From contig NZ_FNKQ01000001.1 of NCBI RefSeq assembly GCF_900100875.1, forward strand, positions 124,001 to 188,000: 64,000 nt of DNA, written 5' to 3'. Source of the stretch: Halopelagius longus (GTDB lineage Archaea; Halobacteriota; Halobacteria; Halobacteriales; Haloferacaceae). The number at the start of each line of letters is the position of its first letter. The stretch's first letter is position 1. The translations under genes and the position numbers were made by a program. Positions 17,294-26,544 of this stretch are shown piece by piece. Below the pieces are notes generated by a model. That model saw only the letters and a program-made list of their open reading frames with translations, ran no database searches and was not told the origin of the DNA.

Positions 17294-18640
17294 ATGGACC
17301 GACGCGACTCACCGGCGGACGCGGACGCGGCGGCGGCCGCGGCCCTCGGGCGGGCGTGGACCGACGACGCGGCGTGGGAGTTTCTCACCCGCCTCACCAG
17401 CATCGGAAACCGCATGGGCGGGAGCGACGGCGAACGGCGCGCGGCGGAACTCGTCGCCGAGGCGTTCCGCGGTTCGGGCGTCGAAGACGTTCGAGAGCGA
17501 CCGTTCGAGATGCGGGCGTGGCACCGCGGGAGATCGACACTCCGCCTCACCGCGCCCGACGAACGGACCTTCGACGCCGTCGCCCTCCCGTACTCGCCGT
17601 CGGGCGACGTGACGGGCGAACTCGCAGACGTGGGCCACGGGACGCCCGACGAGATAGACGAGGCGGACGTAGACGGCAAGATAGCCGTCGCCTCGACCAC
17701 CACGCCCTCGGGCGGGCGGTTCGTCCACCGGATGGAGAAGTTCGGCTACGCCGTCGACTCCGGCGCGGAGGCGTTCGTCTTCGTCAACCACGTCCCCGGT
17801 CAACTGCCGCCGACCGGTTCCTTGACGTTCGGCGAGGAGGCCGTCGCGCCCGCCGTCGGCGTCAGCAAGGAGTCCGGCGCGTGGTTGACCGACTACGCCG
17901 ACCGGGGCGTGACGGCGCGCCTGACCGTGGAGGCGGAGACGACGCCCGGCGAGAGTCGGAACGTCGTCGGGCGCGTCGGCCCCGACACCGACGAGGAACT
18001 CCTCTTGGTCGCCCACTACGACGCCCACGACATCGCGGAGGGCGCGCTAGACAACGGGTGCGGCATCGCCACCGTCGTCGTCGCGGCGCGAATCCTCGCG
18101 GCGATGGACCTCCCCCTCGGCGTCCGCGTCGCCGCCGTCGGGTGCGAGGAGACCGGACTGCTCGGTTCCGAACGACTCGCGGACGAATTCGACGACGACC
18201 GACTGAAGGCCGTCGTCAACGTCGACGGCGCGGGTCGGTTCCGCGACTTGGTGGCGATGACGCACACCTCCGACGCCACCGAACGCGTCGCCCGCCGTGT
18301 CTCCGACCGGACGCGGCACCCGATTCGGATAAAGCCCGAACCGCACCCGTTCAGCGACCAGTGGCCCTTCGTCCGGGCGGGCGTCCCCGCCTTACAACTC
18401 CACAGCGATAGCGGCGAACGCGGGCGGGGGTGGGGCCACACCCACGCCGACACTCGCGACAAGGTGGACGACCGAAATATCCGCGAACACGCGATGCTCA
18501 CCGCTCTGTTGGTCCGGGAACTCGCCGGGGAGACGGAGGTGCCGCGACTCGACGCCGATACGCTCGCGGCGGCGTTCCGCGCCGAGGACTTCGAGGCGGG
18601 GATGCGGGCGGCGAATCTCTGGCCCGACGAGTGGGCGTGA
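17294..18640 (+). CDS. M28-family zinc aminopeptidase with PA domain
   Basis: A 448-aa protein. The N-terminal cap and protease-associated region (~100-200) are followed by the M28 catalytic domain. Ligands are visible in order: AHYDAHD, EGALDNGCG, GCEETGLLGS (catalytic and ligand Glu), NVDGAG and GHTHADTRDKVD. No signal peptide or membrane anchor is present, so it is predicted to be cytosolic, unlike many M28 enzymes. It probably releases N-terminal residues from peptides. Its stop abuts the convergent small membrane gene by one base. Confidence 0.9.
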   Translation: MDRRDSPADADAAAAAALGRAWTDDAAWEFLTRLTSIGNRMGGSDGERRAAELVAEAFRGSGVEDVRERPFEMRAWHRGRSTLRLTAPDERTFDAVALPYSPSGDVTGELADVGHGTPDEIDEADVDGKIAVASTTTPSGGRFVHRMEKFGYAVDSGAEAFVFVNHVPGQLPPTGSLTFGEEAVAPAVGVSKESGAWLTDYADRGVTARLTVEAETTPGESRNVVGRVGPDTDEELLLVAHYDAHDIAEGALDNGCGIATVVVAARILAAMDLPLGVRVAAVGCEETGLLGSERLADEFDDDRLKAVVNVDGAGRFRDLVAMTHTSDATERVARRVSDRTRHPIRIKPEPHPFSDQWPFVRAGVPALQLHSDSGERGRGWGHTHADTRDKVDDRNIREHAMLTALLVRELAGETEVPRLDADTLAAAFRAEDFEAGMRAANLWPDEWA

Positions 18641-18889
18641 TTACGTCGCTTCGGTCGGCGCGGGCGCGAACGCCTCGACGACGATTCCGATGCCGCGCGC
18701 GACGCGGACGCCGCCGACGTACACGCCGACGAGGGTGGCGACCGACGAGATGACCACGCCGACGACACCTAAGTTCGACCCGAACATCGACCCGATGCCC
18801 GATATCAGGCCGAAGAGTGCGGCTCCGACGGTGAACTCCATCGCCGCGTCGCGGGGTGCGTCTTCCTTGCTGGAGGGATTCTTTCGCAT
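18641..18889 (-). CDS. Small membrane protein with glycine-rich TM segments
   Basis: An 82-aa protein with two transmembrane stretches (FTVGAALFGLISGIGSMFG and VVGVVISSVATLVGVYVGG) and a charged N-terminus, MRKNPSSKEDAPRD. The ATG at 18889 is chosen because GAATAAAAAC at 18911-18920 lies in TATA position for leaderless transcription. That promoter is embedded at the very end of the upstream HAD gene. Function unknown. Confidence 0.7.
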   Translation of the reverse strand: MRKNPSSKEDAPRDAAMEFTVGAALFGLISGIGSMFGSNLGVVGVVISSVATLVGVYVGGVRVARGIGIVVEAFAPAPTEAT

Positions 18890-18921
18890 CACCGACGTAT
18901 CGAAGAAGTGGAATAAAAACG

Positions 18922-19569
18922 TTAGCACAGGGAGACGACGTCCCGGAGCGACCGCACCTCGTACGTCGGGTCGGCGGCGAGTTCGTAGTTCGCGCGGTGG
19001 GGGCGGCGGACGAACGCGGAGTCGACGCCCGCGCGACTCGCGGCCAGGACGTCCACGTTGCTGTCGCCGACGTAGAGGACGTTCTCCGCGCCGAGTTCCT
19101 CGACGGCGCGAGCGAGGTAGTGCGGCGACGGCTTGCGTCGTCTGAACCCCTCGACGGACGGTTCGCGCCCGTACGCCGCCTCGAACAGGTCTTCGAGTCC
19201 GAACCGGTCGACGAGGTGTTCGACCGCCTCGCGTTGGGTGTCCCCCACGACGGCCATCGGCTGGTCGAGTCCGGAGAGCGCCGACACGTCGTCGTAGAGC
19301 GTCTTCCGGCCGCGCTCCATCGCCTCGATTTGGGCCGCCGCGGCCGCCGCCTCGTGTCGCTTCCAGAACTCCTCGTGGTCGATGCCGTGCACGTCGCAGA
19401 CGCGCCGGATGCGGGCGATGCTCCCGTGGACGACGCTGTCTACGCCCTCCGTGGTCGGTTCGACGGAGAACTCAGCGAACGCCGTCCGAACCGCCCGTCG
19501 GCGCACGTCGGTGGCCGTCGGCACCGCCAACACCCCGTCGTCGTCGAAGATGACCGCGTCGTAACTCAT
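18922..19569 (-). CDS. HAD-superfamily phosphatase (phosphoglycolate-phosphatase-like)
   Basis: A 215-aa HAD hydrolase. Motif I is VIFDDDGVL with the nucleophile at residue 9. A helical cap (30-100) contains FWKRHEAAAAAAQIE. The lysine motif is KPSP and motif IV is VGDSNVDVLAA. The usual motif I is DxDG; here it reads DDDG, which conserves both catalytic positions. Substrate unknown. The 3' end carries the promoter of the next gene, so transcription probably continues. Confidence 0.88.
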   Translation of the reverse strand: MSYDAVIFDDDGVLAVPTATDVRRRAVRTAFAEFSVEPTTEGVDSVVHGSIARIRRVCDVHGIDHEEFWKRHEAAAAAAQIEAMERGRKTLYDDVSALSGLDQPMAVVGDTQREAVEHLVDRFGLEDLFEAAYGREPSVEGFRRRKPSPHYLARAVEELGAENVLYVGDSNVDVLAASRAGVDSAFVRRPHRANYELAADPTYEVRSLRDVVSLC

Positions 19570-19634
19570 ACGGCGTGTACTGGGCGCGGACCACCGTCGT
19601 CGTTGCTATGATACTTGTGTTCGGCTCGTGAGGG

Positions 19635-20453
19635 CTACCGAGATTTCGTACCTTCGACGCCCTCGCGGATGCGCCCGGCGACGCGCGCCCGCACGAGGCC
19701 GTCGCGTCGCCGTCGTCCGAACACCTCGGCGGCACTCGCCGCCGCGTCGGCGTCCCGTTCGAACGTCAACTCGGGGTACGCCGCCTCGACGAGGACGAGG
19801 GGTTCCGGCGGCGCGGGCGGGACTCCGTCCGGCCCCTCGACGCTCTCGGGGCCGAGGAGGCGGTCCACGTCCGAGAGAGCGAGGTCACCGCCTCCGACGC
19901 CGCGGACGACGGAGACGAGTCTGCGGACGAGTTCGCGGGCGAACCCGCCCGCCGTCGCCCGGACGACGAGGAAGTCGCCGTCGCGTTCGACCGAAAGCGA
20001 GAGGTCCCGAACCGTCCCCGTCTCGTCCGGCGTGAGGTTGTGGAAGTCGCGTTCGCCCGAGAGGGCGTCCGCCGCGGCGCGCGCACCCTCGTCGTCGATA
20101 TCGGGCGCGTAGAGGTCGTAGACGTACGACCTTCGGACGGCGTCGTGGGTCGCGTGGAAGCCGTCGGGGGCGTCGGCGGCCGCCCACGCCCTGACGCTTC
20201 CGGGAAGTCGACTGTTCAGCGCCCGCGGCGAACACCACTCGGGGCAGTCGAACGCCACCGTCTGCGCGAGTGCGGAGACGCCCGCGTCGGTCCGTCCGGC
20301 GGCGGCGTACCCCGGCGGCACCGTCTCCTCGTCGTCGGTGACGCCGAGGCCGGAGAGCGCCGAGAGCAGGGCGTTCTCGACGGTCGGAACCGAGGGCTGC
20401 CGCTGGAAGCCGTGGAACGGCCGGCCGTCGTAAGCGAGGCGAAACGCGCGCAC
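19635..20453 (-). CDS. truA: tRNA pseudouridine synthase A
   Basis: A 272-aa TruA that makes pseudouridine at positions 38-40 of the anticodon arm. The catalytic aspartate lies in AAGRTDAGVSA, and AFRLAYDGRPFHGFQRQP and DFHNLTPDE are family-typical. The open frame could begin at TTG 20528, but a TATA-like CGATAAGT puts transcription at the GTG at 20453, giving the expected N-terminus (MRAFRLAYDG). The C-terminal part (RRRRDGLVRARVAG) is shorter and more basic than in bacterial enzymes, as usual in haloarchaea. Confidence 0.93.
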   Translation of the reverse strand: MRAFRLAYDGRPFHGFQRQPSVPTVENALLSALSGLGVTDDEETVPPGYAAAGRTDAGVSALAQTVAFDCPEWCSPRALNSRLPGSVRAWAAADAPDGFHATHDAVRRSYVYDLYAPDIDDEGARAAADALSGERDFHNLTPDETGTVRDLSLSVERDGDFLVVRATAGGFARELVRRLVSVVRGVGGGDLALSDVDRLLGPESVEGPDGVPPAPPEPLVLVEAAYPELTFERDADAAASAAEVFGRRRRDGLVRARVAGRIREGVEGTKSR

Positions 20454-20629
20454 GTCCGGTGATGGCCGCTCTCCGGACTTATCGCCGACGGTTCTCGCCG
20501 CGGGCGGTATATACAGCCCGAAAGCCAAAATCCGAGGGCCGTAACCTCACGACTGTCAATGTCTACCGAGTTGCGTCTCGGCCCCGGCGGCGCGCCCAAC
20601 GCCGCCGACCCGACGGAGGTGCGTCGGCG

Positions 20630-22084
20630 ATGACCGGGCCGAACGTCGTCCTCGCCGTCCTCGACACGGTTCGGGGGCGGGATACGGTACCCGCGTCGTC
20701 CTCGCCGATGCCGACGCTCGCTCACCTCGCGGCGTCGGGAACCGAGTTCGCGAACGCGTTCTCCGCCGCGCCGTGGACGCTCCCCTCGCACGCGTCGATG
20801 TTCACCGGGACCTACCCCTCCCGGCACGGGGCGCACGGCGGACACACCTACCTCGGCGATTCGCTCCGAACGCTCGCGGCGGCGTTCCGCGACGCGGGGT
20901 ACGAGACGGTCGGCGTCTCGAACAACACGTGGGTGACCGCGGAGTTCGGGTTCGACCGCGGTTTCGAGACGCTTCGGAAGGGCTGGCAGTACATCCAGTC
21001 GGAGACGGACCTCGGCACCGTCACGCGGGCGGAGCATCCGATGGCGAAACTGCGCGCCGCCGGAGACAGACTGTTCGAGGGGAACCCGCTGGTCAACGCG
21101 GCGAACCTCGTCTACGACGAACTCGCACCCGGCGACGGCGCGAAGCGAACGACGGCGTGGCTCGAATCGTGGCTTCGACGGCGCGAGGAGTCGCCGTTCT
21201 TCCTGTTTCTCAACTTCATCGAACCGCACGCGGAGTACCGGCCGCCGCGGGAGTACGCCGAACCGTACCTCCCGTCCGGGACGACGTACGAGGAGGCGAT
21301 GTCGCTCCGGCAGGACCCGAGAGCGTACGACGTGGGCGAGTACTCCCTGACCGACCGCGAGTTCGACGCCCTCGAAGCGCTCTATCGGGGGTCTCTGGCC
21401 TACCTCGACGCCCAACTCGCCCGCATCCGCGAGACGCTCGCCGCCGCGGGCGAGTGGGAGGACACGGTGTTCGTCGCCGTCGGCGACCACGGCGAGAACG
21501 TCGGCGACCACGGCTTCTTCGGCCACCAGTACAACCTCCGCGACACCCTGTTGCACGTCCCCTTGGTGTTCCGCGGCGGCCCGTTCGACGGCGGCGGCCG
21601 CCGGGACGAACTCGTCCAGACGCTCGATTTGGCCCCCACGCTCCTCGACGCGGCGGGCGTCGAGGACCCGGAACTCCGGCGGCAGTCGCAGGGCCGGTCG
21701 CTCCACCCCGACGCCGAGGCGTCGCCGCGGCGCGCCGTCTTCGCCGAGTACCTCGCCCCGCAACCGTCGCCGGAGTCCTTACGCGAGCGGTTCGGCGAGA
21801 TTCCGGACCGGATTCGGGCGTTCGACCGGTCTCTCCGGGCGATTCGGACCCGGGAGGAGAAGTACGTCCGCGGGTCCGACGGCTCCGAGCGATACCGCCG
21901 CGTCGGCGGCGCGGGCGACGCCTCGGCGGCGCGGAACCGCGCGGCGGAGAACCGAGAGCGGACGAGACTCCTCTCGGACCGCCTCGACCAGTGGTTGGAC
22001 TCCTTCGAACACGCCGAGGCGGGCGGCGAGGTGTCGATGACCGACTCGACGCGCGAACGACTCTCCGACCTCGGCTACCTCTGA
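20630..22084 (+). CDS. Sulfatase-superfamily hydrolase/transferase with Thr in the nucleophile position
   Basis: A 484-aa protein of the alkaline-phosphatase/sulfatase superfamily. The metal-binding start VLAVLDTVR, the conserved GDHGENVGDHGFFGH and the FxxFxEPH segment (FLNFIEPHAEYRPP) are present. In the active-site signature, where sulfatases have CxPSR, this protein has WTLPSH, i.e. Thr50 replaces the formylglycine Cys and His replaces Arg. It may therefore act as a phosphotransferase or phosphodiesterase, or as a non-FGly sulfatase. No signal peptide is seen. It is convergent with a canonical sulfatase. Confidence 0.85.
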   Translation: MTGPNVVLAVLDTVRGRDTVPASSSPMPTLAHLAASGTEFANAFSAAPWTLPSHASMFTGTYPSRHGAHGGHTYLGDSLRTLAAAFRDAGYETVGVSNNTWVTAEFGFDRGFETLRKGWQYIQSETDLGTVTRAEHPMAKLRAAGDRLFEGNPLVNAANLVYDELAPGDGAKRTTAWLESWLRRREESPFFLFLNFIEPHAEYRPPREYAEPYLPSGTTYEEAMSLRQDPRAYDVGEYSLTDREFDALEALYRGSLAYLDAQLARIRETLAAAGEWEDTVFVAVGDHGENVGDHGFFGHQYNLRDTLLHVPLVFRGGPFDGGGRRDELVQTLDLAPTLLDAAGVEDPELRRQSQGRSLHPDAEASPRRAVFAEYLAPQPSPESLRERFGEIPDRIRAFDRSLRAIRTREEKYVRGSDGSERYRRVGGAGDASAARNRAAENRERTRLLSDRLDQWLDSFEHAEAGGEVSMTDSTRERLSDLGYL

Positions 22085-22100
22085 GTCGCCGGACGCCGCG

Positions 22101-23528
22101 TCACGCGAACGTCTTCGGAACCCACCCCGCGAGTGGGTCGTCCACCTCCTCCATCCGCTCGACCAGTCGGTCCTGCATCTCCCGGCGCACGTCCGCGTAG
22201 TGGGGGTGCTCGACGAGGTTTCGCAGTTCGTTCGGGTCCTCCCGCAGGTCGTACAGTTCGTTCGTGTCCGGGCCGTTGTAGACGAACTTGTAGCGGTCGG
22301 TGCGGACCATCCGCTGGGAGTAGAGGCCGAACTCGTCGCCGTGGTACTGCGCGTACGCCGAGTCGGGCCGCGCCGCGGGGCGGTCACCCGAGAGGAGGGG
22401 ACCGAGACTCCGCGCGTGGATTCCGTCGGGGACGTCGGCGTCGGCCCACTCGAGGAACGTCGGCATCAGGTCGTGGAGGCCGACGAACGCGTCGGACTCC
22501 GGCACCGTCTCCTCGGTCGGGTCGCGGACGATGAGCGGGACTCGGTACGTCTGCTCGTACATCAGTGGCCCTTTGTTGAACTGGCGGTGCGACCCGGTGA
22601 AGTCGCCGTGGTCGGCGGCGTGGACGACTATCGTCTCCTCGTCCAACCCTGCCTCCGAGAGGGCGTCGAGTATCCGCCCGACTTGGTCGTCGATGAACGT
22701 CACGAAGCCGAAGTACTTCGCGACGAGTTCGGCCCACGTCTCCCAGTCGAACTCCTCGACGCCGCGGTACCGGCGGTACTGGTCGTGCACCCGCGGTTTC
22801 CCGTCGAACGTCTCGGCGTACGTCGGCCACGGGTCGATGTCGTCGGGGTCGTACATCGACGCGTACGGTTCCGGAATCACGTACGGGTGGTGGGGGCCGA
22901 GGAAGTCCGTCCGGTGGAAGAAGGGGGCGTCGTCGCCCTCCGCCCGTCGCTCTATCGCGTCCACGGTGAGGTCCGCGAGGAAGTACGTCCGCGTCGCCTC
23001 CGGCGGGAGCGACGTGGTGCCGCTTACGAGCATCTCCTCGCCGCCGAACTCGGCGTACACCCGGTCCGTTATCTCCTCGTCGTCTACGTCGAACGATTCG
23101 CGGTAGCGGCGGTAGCGGTCGTCTAAGTTGTCGTGGTGGTCGTCGCTCCCGCCGAAGTACTCGAAGCCGAACGACTCGGGGCCGCGGGACTGTCCGACGT
23201 GCCACTTGCCGACGTAGCCGTTCTCGTAGCCCGCGTCGGCGAGCAACTCGCCGAACGTCGGCAGGTCCTCGGGGAGGTCCTTCCGAATCGCGTCGGCCTC
23301 GTGGCTGTTGTTCAGCATGCCGTGGGCGTGGGGGTACAACCCCGTCAGAACGGACGCGCGGGCGCTCGTACAGATGCTCGTCGGCGTGTACGCGCGGTCG
23401 AACCACGTCCCCGACTCGCGGAGTCGGTCGATGTTGGGCGTCTCGACCGGCAGTCCGTCGGGGGCGACGAGGTCCGCCCGCTCTTGGTCGGTGAAGAGAA
23501 ACAGGACGTTTGGCCTCGTGTCCGTCAT
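22101..23528 (-). CDS. Arylsulfatase-like sulfatase with formylglycine-type Cys
   Basis: A 475-aa sulfatase. The core CTSARASVLTG has the candidate formylglycine Cys53; position +2 is Ser instead of Pro, but Ala-Arg-xx-LTG is intact. Other conserved parts are VLFLFTDQER (calcium site), GKWHVG, HAADHGDFTGSH (second metal site) and a C-terminal subdomain ELYDLREDPNELRNL. No signal peptide is visible, so cytosolic activity is predicted. Maturation would need a formylglycine-generating enzyme, which is not in the window. Confidence 0.92.
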   Translation of the reverse strand: MTDTRPNVLFLFTDQERADLVAPDGLPVETPNIDRLRESGTWFDRAYTPTSICTSARASVLTGLYPHAHGMLNNSHEADAIRKDLPEDLPTFGELLADAGYENGYVGKWHVGQSRGPESFGFEYFGGSDDHHDNLDDRYRRYRESFDVDDEEITDRVYAEFGGEEMLVSGTTSLPPEATRTYFLADLTVDAIERRAEGDDAPFFHRTDFLGPHHPYVIPEPYASMYDPDDIDPWPTYAETFDGKPRVHDQYRRYRGVEEFDWETWAELVAKYFGFVTFIDDQVGRILDALSEAGLDEETIVVHAADHGDFTGSHRQFNKGPLMYEQTYRVPLIVRDPTEETVPESDAFVGLHDLMPTFLEWADADVPDGIHARSLGPLLSGDRPAARPDSAYAQYHGDEFGLYSQRMVRTDRYKFVYNGPDTNELYDLREDPNELRNLVEHPHYADVRREMQDRLVERMEEVDDPLAGWVPKTFA

Positions 23529-23588
23529 CGTAGAGAGGCGACTGCGGCCGACAGTAGGTCTGACGGCCAGTCGTCTCCCCCTGTTCGG

Positions 23589-24884
23589 TTACTCGTAGTC
23601 CTCGTACGTCGGCGCGTCGTCGTCGCCGGGGAACTCCTCGACGGGGACGGTGGTCTGGTCGCCCGACGACATCTCCTTTATCGTCACCTCGCCGTTCTCT
23701 AAGTCCTGTTCGCCGACGATGACGACGGTTTCGGCGTTGATGGAGTCGGCGTACCCCATCTGCGCGCCGAAACTCCGGCCGGAGACGTCCGTCTCGACGA
23801 CGTTCCCCGCCGCGCGGAGTTCGCGGACGATGTCGGCGGCGACTTCGCGGGTGTCGCCGATCTGGAGGACGTAGTAGTCCGTCGAGAGTTCCTCGTCGGG
23901 CCAGACACCCGCGCGTTGACAGAGCAGTTGCAGGGTCGCGTCGCCGAGTGCGACGCCGACGGCGGGCGTCGGTTGACCGCCGAAGGACTCTATCAGGTCG
24001 TCGTACCGGCCGCCGCCGAACGCCGCCCGCGACACGTCGCCGGTGGAGTCGAAGCACTCGAAGACGACGCCCGTGTAGTAATCGAGGCCGCGGGCCGTCG
24101 TCAGGGACACCTCGCAGTACTCGCCCGCGCCGAAGTCTTCCGCCGCGGAGAGGACCGCCCGCAGGTTCTCCACCGCCGACTCCACGTCGTCGCCGCCGAA
24201 CTCCGCGATGGCGTCCAAGTCGCCGGTCGCGATGAGGTCGTCGAACTTCTGGGCGTCGTCGTACGAGAGGCCGGCGTCCGAGAGCAGACCGAGGTACTCC
24301 TCCTCCTCGACTTTCGCGCGCTTGTCCACGGCGCGGATGGCGTCGCGGGTGTCCACCTCGCCCTCGAAGGCGTCGAGGAGGCCGCCGAGGATGTCGCGGT
24401 GGGAGACGCGGAACTCGAAGTCGTCGGCCTCCAGACCGAGGGAGGTCAGCGCGTCTGCGGCGAACGCGAGCACTTCGGCGTCCGCCTCCGGCGCTTCGGA
24501 GCCGAAGACGTCCACGTTCGTCTGGTAGAACTCGCGGAAGCGACCCTGCTGGACCTGCTCGAAGCGCCAGAACGGCCGCGTCGAGTACCACTTGATGGGC
24601 TTCGACAGTTCCTGCTGTTTGGCGACGACCATCCGGGCGACGGTGGGCGTCAACTCCGGCGTCAGAGACACCTCGCGGCCGCCCTTGTCCTCGAAGGCGT
24701 ACAACTCTTCGACTATCTCCTCGCCGCTCTTGTCGACGTACATCTGCGTCCGTTCGAGCGTCGGCGTCCCGATTTCGCGGAACCCGTAGCGCGCGGCGGC
24801 GTCTTCCACCGTGTCGAACACCTGCCGCCGGGCGGACATCTCCTCGGGGTAGAAATCCCGAAAGCCCTTGAGTCGGTCGTACAT
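23589..24884 (-). CDS. hisS: Histidyl-tRNA synthetase
   Basis: A 431-aa class II synthetase. Motif 1 starts at KGFRDFYPEE. Motif 2 is RPFWRFEQVQQGRFREFYQ, and the histidine-specific GLDYYTGVVFE and AFGGGRYDDLIESFGG are all present. The C-terminal anticodon-binding domain (~330-431) includes DVSGRSFGAQMGYADSIN and ends in an acidic tail. The length is normal. It is a single gene between the sulfatase and the propeller protein. Confidence 0.97.
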   Translation of the reverse strand: MYDRLKGFRDFYPEEMSARRQVFDTVEDAAARYGFREIGTPTLERTQMYVDKSGEEIVEELYAFEDKGGREVSLTPELTPTVARMVVAKQQELSKPIKWYSTRPFWRFEQVQQGRFREFYQTNVDVFGSEAPEADAEVLAFAADALTSLGLEADDFEFRVSHRDILGGLLDAFEGEVDTRDAIRAVDKRAKVEEEEYLGLLSDAGLSYDDAQKFDDLIATGDLDAIAEFGGDDVESAVENLRAVLSAAEDFGAGEYCEVSLTTARGLDYYTGVVFECFDSTGDVSRAAFGGGRYDDLIESFGGQPTPAVGVALGDATLQLLCQRAGVWPDEELSTDYYVLQIGDTREVAADIVRELRAAGNVVETDVSGRSFGAQMGYADSINAETVVIVGEQDLENGEVTIKEMSSGDQTTVPVEEFPGDDDAPTYEDYE

Positions 24885-24968
24885 GTGCCGCGATTCGCGG
24901 GTGTCGCGCTTGAAACTGTTGAACGCGGACGCGCCGCCGTTCGAATCCGCGCGGACGGCGGACGCTCC

Positions 24969-26201
24969 TCAGTCGCCGTCGATTTCGAACCGCGCGGCCC
25001 CCCACCGCGTCGAGACGTACAACCCGTCGCTCCGTATCGCCGCGCCGTTCATCGTGACGTGGTCGGGTAGCCACCCGCACCGGTTGTCGTACCGACTCTC
25101 GGAGGCCCGAAATCTCCGTACGCAGGTCCCCGCGTCGGTCACGCCGTACACGTATCCGATTTGGTCCGCGACGTACGCTTCGACGGACGCCTCGTCGGCG
25201 CGGGCGGTTCGGTCGGACTCGGTTCGATCGGCCGCGGGGCGCAGACCGGCGATGCCGCCGACGGGCGCCTCCGCGCCGAACCGCCACCGTTCCTCGCCGT
25301 CGTCGAGGCGGTACGACGCCGCGTTCCCGTCGCCGTCGCCGAGGAAGAGGCGGCCGTCCGTCGCGTCGAGCGCCGTCGGCGTCCCCGGCGTCGATGCCGT
25401 CCACGCCGCCTCGCCGGTCTCCGCGTCGAGAGCGACGACCGATCCGTCGTCCGCGACGACGGCGCGGTCCCCGGACTCGACGACCGGTTGCCGGACGCCG
25501 GTGGCGCGGGAGACGACCCAGCGTTCGGACCCGTCCCCGGGGTCCAGACCGTACACCGTCCCCGACTCCGTGGCGACGACGAGGGTTCCCGCGACCGCCG
25601 CGGGGTCCGAGAAGGTCGGTCGGTCTATCGGCGCGGTCCAACGAACCTCGCCGTCGGTCGCCCCGAGAGCTACGACGCGGTGGTCGTAGTCCGCGTCGTC
25701 GGAGGGGTCCGGATTCGCGGTGGCGGCCGTCGAGACGGGGACGAAGACGGTGCCGTCGGCGACTGCGGGGCGCGCCCACGCGCCGCCGCCGATGGTGTCC
25801 TCCTCGCTCCCGTCCCACACCCACCGCGTGTCGCCGGTCACCCGGTCGAACGCGTGGACCGTCTCGTTCCCGGTTCCGGCGTAGACCGTCTCTCCGGCGA
25901 CGGCCGGCCGACCCCACCCCGAACCGGTCGTCGTCCGCGCCCACGCCGCCTCGCCGTCCCACGGTTGCAGGGCCGCGAGGCGGGTGGGTCCGTCGAACCC
26001 CGTTATCCCGAACCGTTCGCCGAGGAAGAGGGCGTTCGGTCCGAAGGCGGGCGTCGTCCAGTCCTCGCCGTCGTGTTCCCACGTGGGGTCTTTTCGCGAC
26101 GGACAGGTCCCGGGGAGGCGGCGGCCCGAGAGGACGAAGCCCGCGCCGCCGAGTGCGGCGGCACCGCCGACTGCGCGGATGAACGTGCGTCTGGAGGGCA
26201 T
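24969..26201 (-). CDS. Tat-exported PQQ-type beta-propeller protein
   Basis: A 410-aa protein with the Tat signal SRRTFIRAVGGAAALGG at residues 3-19. At least seven repeats of the PQQ/WD-like type follow, visible as recurring AxDxxTGExxW and GTVYAGTGN-like blocks. Only propeller repeats are seen, with no catalytic dehydrogenase residues, so a scaffold or BamB-like role is more likely than enzymatic activity. There is no lipobox cysteine at the cleavage site. It lies 84 bp upstream of hisS on the same strand. Confidence 0.88.
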   Translation of the reverse strand: MPSRRTFIRAVGGAAALGGAGFVLSGRRLPGTCPSRKDPTWEHDGEDWTTPAFGPNALFLGERFGITGFDGPTRLAALQPWDGEAAWARTTTGSGWGRPAVAGETVYAGTGNETVHAFDRVTGDTRWVWDGSEEDTIGGGAWARPAVADGTVFVPVSTAATANPDPSDDADYDHRVVALGATDGEVRWTAPIDRPTFSDPAAVAGTLVVATESGTVYGLDPGDGSERWVVSRATGVRQPVVESGDRAVVADDGSVVALDAETGEAAWTASTPGTPTALDATDGRLFLGDGDGNAASYRLDDGEERWRFGAEAPVGGIAGLRPAADRTESDRTARADEASVEAYVADQIGYVYGVTDAGTCVRRFRASESRYDNRCGWLPDHVTMNGAAIRSDGLYVSTRWGAARFEIDGD

Positions 26202-26280
26202 CGGCTCGGATTCGTTCTGAACGGGTGATAAGTCTTCTCGACGGGACGAACCGCGCTACCGTTCGGGACGATTCCGTCGG

Positions 26281-26454
26281 TCACTCCCGCTTCGGCCATC
26301 CGGCTCCGAACGCGGGTCCCAGAGCCAGCCCGACGGCGATTCCGATCGCCAGATCGTCCATCGCGACGCCGATCGCGACCCCGACGGCGAGACCGACCGC
26401 CATACCCTTCCCCATCGCGTCTCGACCGTCGCTCTCCGCTACTTTCTCCGACAT
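26281..26454 (-). CDS. 57-residue glycine-zipper membrane microprotein
   Basis: MSEKVAESDGRDAMGKG is followed by two hydrophobic segments made almost only of Ala, Val, Ile, Gly and Leu (MAVGLAVGVAIGVAM and LAIGIAVGLALGPAFG), separated by MDD. The regular small-residue spacing is glycine-zipper-like. Bacterial proteins with a similar GKGMAxGxAxGVxxGxxxDN pattern exist but are uncharacterised. It sits alone between two larger genes on the same strand and uses an ATG start. Confidence 0.7.
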   Translation of the reverse strand: MSEKVAESDGRDAMGKGMAVGLAVGVAIGVAMDDLAIGIAVGLALGPAFGAGWPKRE

Positions 26455-26544
26455 TGCTAGTCGTTCGTCGTGTCCGGCGATAAACCCACTCTCCCGGACG
26501 TGGGAGCTGTCGCCGCCGTTCGTCGGCGAGAACGCGACGGGTCC

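Noticed and set aside
22384-26082. 1232-codon minus-strand open frame spanning the sulfatase, hisS and propeller genes
   Set aside because: It is out of frame with three well-recognised genes on the same strand and is extremely Arg-rich; a GC artefact.
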